In this document: piece by piece, positions 61,663-64,000 of the stretch
Layout of the letters: every line of letters starts with the position of its first letter
Position numbering within the stretch: the first letter of the stretch is position 1
Origin: Sphingobium sp. EM0848
Lineage (GTDB): Bacteria; Pseudomonadota; Alphaproteobacteria; Sphingomonadales; Sphingomonadaceae
Direction of reading: 5' to 3'
Assembly: GCF_013375555.1 (NCBI RefSeq)
Contig: NZ_JABXWB010000005.1
Location: forward strand, 1,638,001 to 1,702,000
Length of the DNA: 64,000 bases
Made by a program: the position numbers and the translations under genes
Notes under the pieces: model-generated
The model's input: the letters and a program-made list of their open reading frames with translations, nothing else
What the model was told of the DNA's origin: nothing
Database searches by the model: none

Positions 61663-63804
61663 ATGTCTGTGGCCTCTGCTCCCCGGACGACCTCGGGGGC
61701 CGTTACCTTGTCAAGCCCCGGGCGGATCGGCACGCTGACCGTCCCCAACCGAATTTTCGTCACCGCCATGGGCGTCAGCCTGGCCGAGGAAGACGGGACG
61801 GTAGGTGATCGACTTCTGAACTATCATGTCGCTCAGGCCAAGGGTGGTGCGGGCATGATCGTCATGGGGGTGACGGGCGTTGCCTGGCCGGTCGGCGCGG
61901 TGCAACCCAACCAGACCGCGATTTCCGACGACCGCTTCCTGCCCGGTCTGAAGCGCCTGGTCGACGCGGTGCATGCCGCTGGCGGCCTGATCGCAACGCA
62001 GCTTCATCATGGCGGCCTGGTGGCGACTCATTCAGCCCAGGAGAGGCACCCCCTCTGGGCCCCGGCCATCCCCCCCGCCTTCTCAGGCGATTTCCCGACC
62101 TATTTCCTGCCGGAAGAACTGGCCGCCTTTGCTGGCGCCGCCCTTCCGGAAATCAAGGTGCTGACGAAGGAAGACATCGCTCTTGTGGTGCAGCAGTTCG
62201 GGGCGGCCGCGGCGCGCTCTAAGGCTGCGGGCTTTGACGGCATCGAAATCCATGGCGGCCATGGCTATCTCCTCTCCTCCTTCATGTCGCCCGCCACCAA
62301 TACCCGCACCGACGAATATGGCGGCGACCTGAAAGGCCGTGCGCGGCTGCTGCTGGAGGTGGTACGTGCGGTGCGCGATGTCGTCGGCCCGGATTTCCCG
62401 ATGTGGGTCAAGATGGACTCGCGGGAAATGGGCAAGAAGAACGGCATCACCATTGACCATGCCAAGGAACTGGCTCCGATGGTGGAAGCGGCCGGGGCCG
62501 ACGGTATCACCGTCACCGCCTATCATGATGTCGGCCAGGGAAAACTGCATTCAGCCTCCAACATCCCGCATGAGCCGGGCATCCATCTGGAATATGCCGC
62601 CGCCATCCGCAACACCGTGAACATTCCGGTGATCGCGTCCGGCCGGGTCGAGATCGATCGGGGTAACAAGGGCCTGGCCGACGGGGAGTTCGACTTCCTG
62701 GCGATGGGCCGCAAGCTGCTGGCCGACCCGGATCTGCCGGTCAAGCTGGCGGAAGGGCGGACAGACGACATCCGTCCCTGCATCTATTGCTATACCTGCG
62801 TGTCGACCGCCTATCTGCGCGAGCAGGTGCGTTGCGCCGTCCGGTCGGAAACGGGCTATGAGGATCTGGACTGGTCGCCCACGGCCGTCCCCGGCCATGT
62901 CGTCATCGTCGGTGGTGGCCCCGGCGGCATGGAAGCGGCGCGGCGGCTGAACCAGGCCGGTGCGCGGGTCACTCTGATCGAGAAATCGGACCGGCTGGGT
63001 GGCACGCTGCGCTTTGCTGCCCTCGCCTATGAGCCCAATGAGCGGCTGCTGAACTGGCTGCGGCGGGAGATCGACAAATCTTCCGTCGACGTACGGCTGA
63101 AGACCGAAGCGACGCCTGAACTCATCGCCAGCCTGAAACCCGACAAGGTGATTGTCGCGGTCGGCGCCGTGCGCGACATGCCGCCCATTCCCGGCAATGA
63201 TCAGGACTTCGTGCTGTCGGGCGACGATCTGCGCGGCATGATGCTGGGCGAGGACAGCGCCTCGATCCGCCGCAAGACGAGCTGGGCGACGCGCATCGCG
63301 ACCAAGGTCGGCGCGGCGACCGGCGCCACCGCCAATCTGGAACTTGTGCGCAAGGCGACGCACAGTTGGATGCCGCTGGGCAAGCGGGTCGTCATCATCG
63401 GCGGCGAACTGGTCGGCTGCGAACTGGCTGAGTTTCTGATGGAGCGCGGCCGCGAAGTCACCATCGTCGGCGAAGCGCCAAAGTTCGGCGGCGGCCTGCT
63501 GCTGGTGCGGCGGATGCGCTTGCTGGCCGAACTGCGTGAACATGGTGTCGCGATGTTCCCGGGCGCCAGCGACATCCGCATCGGCAAAAAGGCGGTCAGC
63601 TTCACCAGCGAGACGGGCGAAACGCAGGATATCGCGGCCGATCATGTCGTCGTCGCCATGGGCGCGCACGGTGATTCGACGCTGGCCAATGCCTTGCGGG
63701 CGGCGGGACATGATGTGGCGGAGATCGGCGACGGCACCGGTGTCACCTATATTGAGGGTGCGATCCGTGGGGCCGCAGAAGCGGTCGCAGCCATGGGACG
63801 CTGA
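61663..63804 (+). CDS. FMN/FAD/Fe-S oxidoreductase, TMADH/2,4-dienoyl-CoA reductase type
   Basis: This 713-residue protein combines an N-terminal Old-Yellow-Enzyme barrel with FMN (for example FDGIEIHGGHGYLLSSFMSP and NTRTDEYGG), a [4Fe-4S] site CIYCYTC with the fourth cysteine 11 residues on (VRC), and a C-terminal FAD/NAD domain (VVIVGGGPGGMEAARRL and RVVIIGGELVGCELAEF). The C-x2-C-x2-C-x11-C spacing is that of trimethylamine dehydrogenase rather than FadH. ATG 61663 follows AGGAG by 7 bases. It probably reduces an enoyl or enone substrate with NAD(P)H. Confidence 0.93.
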   Translation: MSVASAPRTTSGAVTLSSPGRIGTLTVPNRIFVTAMGVSLAEEDGTVGDRLLNYHVAQAKGGAGMIVMGVTGVAWPVGAVQPNQTAISDDRFLPGLKRLVDAVHAAGGLIATQLHHGGLVATHSAQERHPLWAPAIPPAFSGDFPTYFLPEELAAFAGAALPEIKVLTKEDIALVVQQFGAAAARSKAAGFDGIEIHGGHGYLLSSFMSPATNTRTDEYGGDLKGRARLLLEVVRAVRDVVGPDFPMWVKMDSREMGKKNGITIDHAKELAPMVEAAGADGITVTAYHDVGQGKLHSASNIPHEPGIHLEYAAAIRNTVNIPVIASGRVEIDRGNKGLADGEFDFLAMGRKLLADPDLPVKLAEGRTDDIRPCIYCYTCVSTAYLREQVRCAVRSETGYEDLDWSPTAVPGHVVIVGGGPGGMEAARRLNQAGARVTLIEKSDRLGGTLRFAALAYEPNERLLNWLRREIDKSSVDVRLKTEATPELIASLKPDKVIVAVGAVRDMPPIPGNDQDFVLSGDDLRGMMLGEDSASIRRKTSWATRIATKVGAATGATANLELVRKATHSWMPLGKRVVIIGGELVGCELAEFLMERGREVTIVGEAPKFGGGLLLVRRMRLLAELREHGVAMFPGASDIRIGKKAVSFTSETGETQDIAADHVVVAMGAHGDSTLANALRAAGHDVAEIGDGTGVTYIEGAIRGAAEAVAAMGR

Positions 63805-63810
63805 AGCCGA

Positions 63811-63844
63811 AACGGGGGGGATGGCGCAGTCGCCTCCCCCCGTT
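63811..63844. terminator. Hairpin between the flavoprotein and LLM genes
   Basis: AACGGGGGG (63811-63819) pairs with CCCCCCGTT (63836-63844), and an inner GGCG/CGCC hairpin (63823-63834) lies between. It starts 7 bases after the flavoprotein stop and ends 24 bases before the next start. It may end or weaken the transcript. Confidence 0.5.
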
Positions 63845-63868
63845 CCCCTGACAGACAAGGAGTAGCAA

Positions 63869-64000
63869 ATGCGGTTTCACTATGCGGAGAGCATGACGGC
63901 CATTGCCAACTATATTCCGCTGGCCCAGGCGGCGGAGGCACACGGCTATGCCGGTTTCACCATTCCCGACAGCCTGATCTATCCCAAAGCGTCCGACACC
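63869..64000 (+). CDS. LLM-class flavin-dependent oxidoreductase, N-terminal part (partial)
   Basis: ATG 63869 follows AAGGAG and the frame stays open to the right edge, giving 44 residues. MRFHYAESMTAIANYIPLAQ and AAEAHGYAGFTIPDSL match the first strand and helix of bacterial-luciferase-like (LLM/F420-type) oxidoreductases. It is on the same strand as the flavoprotein at 61663 and probably belongs to the same catabolic group, which then continues outside the window. The fragment is too short to name a substrate. Confidence 0.75.
   Translation, partial: MRFHYAESMTAIANYIPLAQAAEAHGYAGFTIPDSLIYPKASDT

Noticed and set aside
1..64000. Transposons, prophage genes, CRISPR arrays, tRNA or rRNA genes
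   Set aside because: No transposase, integrase, phage or Cas protein and no spaced direct-repeat array or tRNA-like cloverleaf was seen on reading both strands.

Overview
The window is GC-rich, densely packed DNA from an alphaproteobacterium, most likely a sphingomonad (Sphingobium/Novosphingobium-like). That is an inference from gene content, protein sequences and gene order, because no rRNA gene is present. No transposase, integrase, tRNA, rRNA or CRISPR array was seen.

Layout. 1-2223: start of an RND efflux pump gene (runs off the left edge) divergent from a LysR regulator. 2304-18511: two cobalamin-riboswitch-led operons for aerobic cobalamin synthesis. The first is NiCoT cobalt permease-cobW-cobN-cobO-bluB. 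The second is cobG-H-I-J-L-E-M-B-F, with cobK lying antisense between cobJ and cobL. 18541-23684: a small unknown gene and the stress operon prkA-yeaH-spoVR, in which the yeaH homologue has a one-base frameshift near its 3' end. 24031-32047: a two-component system divergent from a complete tripartite RND efflux operon. 32048-33675: a locally AT-richer patch with two possible small membrane proteins and a HigBA-type toxin-antitoxin pair. 33676-35362: pntB and pntAB without the usual pntAA. 35694-41149: a third riboswitch-led operon (minus strand) for lower-ligand activation and nucleotide loop assembly: DUF1636-cobT-phosphatase-cobS-threonine-phosphate decarboxylase-cbiB-cobU. 41691-48908: acyl-CoA dehydrogenase, then an NAD-dependent molybdenum formate dehydrogenase operon fdsG-B-A-D-fdhD. 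49027-52541: homogentisate catabolism (hmgA, fumarylacetoacetase, a small Rieske protein) with a divergent MarR repressor and two operator-like sites. 52547-64000: LysR and TetR regulators, then a catabolic-looking group: TPP-dependent enzyme, two NTF2-like proteins, M3 peptidase, enoyl-CoA hydratase, Zn alcohol dehydrogenase, TMADH-type flavoprotein and the start of an LLM-class oxidoreductase.

How it works together. The three cob blocks cover cobalt uptake, corrin ring synthesis by the oxygen-dependent route (CobG and CobF present), cobalt insertion (CobN), adenosylation, DMB synthesis and loop assembly. Not present here are cobA, the CobS/CobT chelatase partners of CobN, a CobR reductase and cobQ, which must lie elsewhere if the pathway is complete. 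Each block starts with a cobalamin aptamer, so vitamin B12 itself probably shuts all three off. Behind each aptamer lies a similar stem (GTCGYTC...GAGCGAC), suggesting one shared type of expression platform.

The most noteworthy observations are the shared post-aptamer element, the CTG start of bluB, antisense cobK inside its own operon, the yeaH frameshift, a riboswitch-proximal 8-codon leader ORF coupled to the DUF1636 gene, a 105-bp composite dyad that looks like a dispersed repeat, and three TetR-like operator copies around a good promoter.
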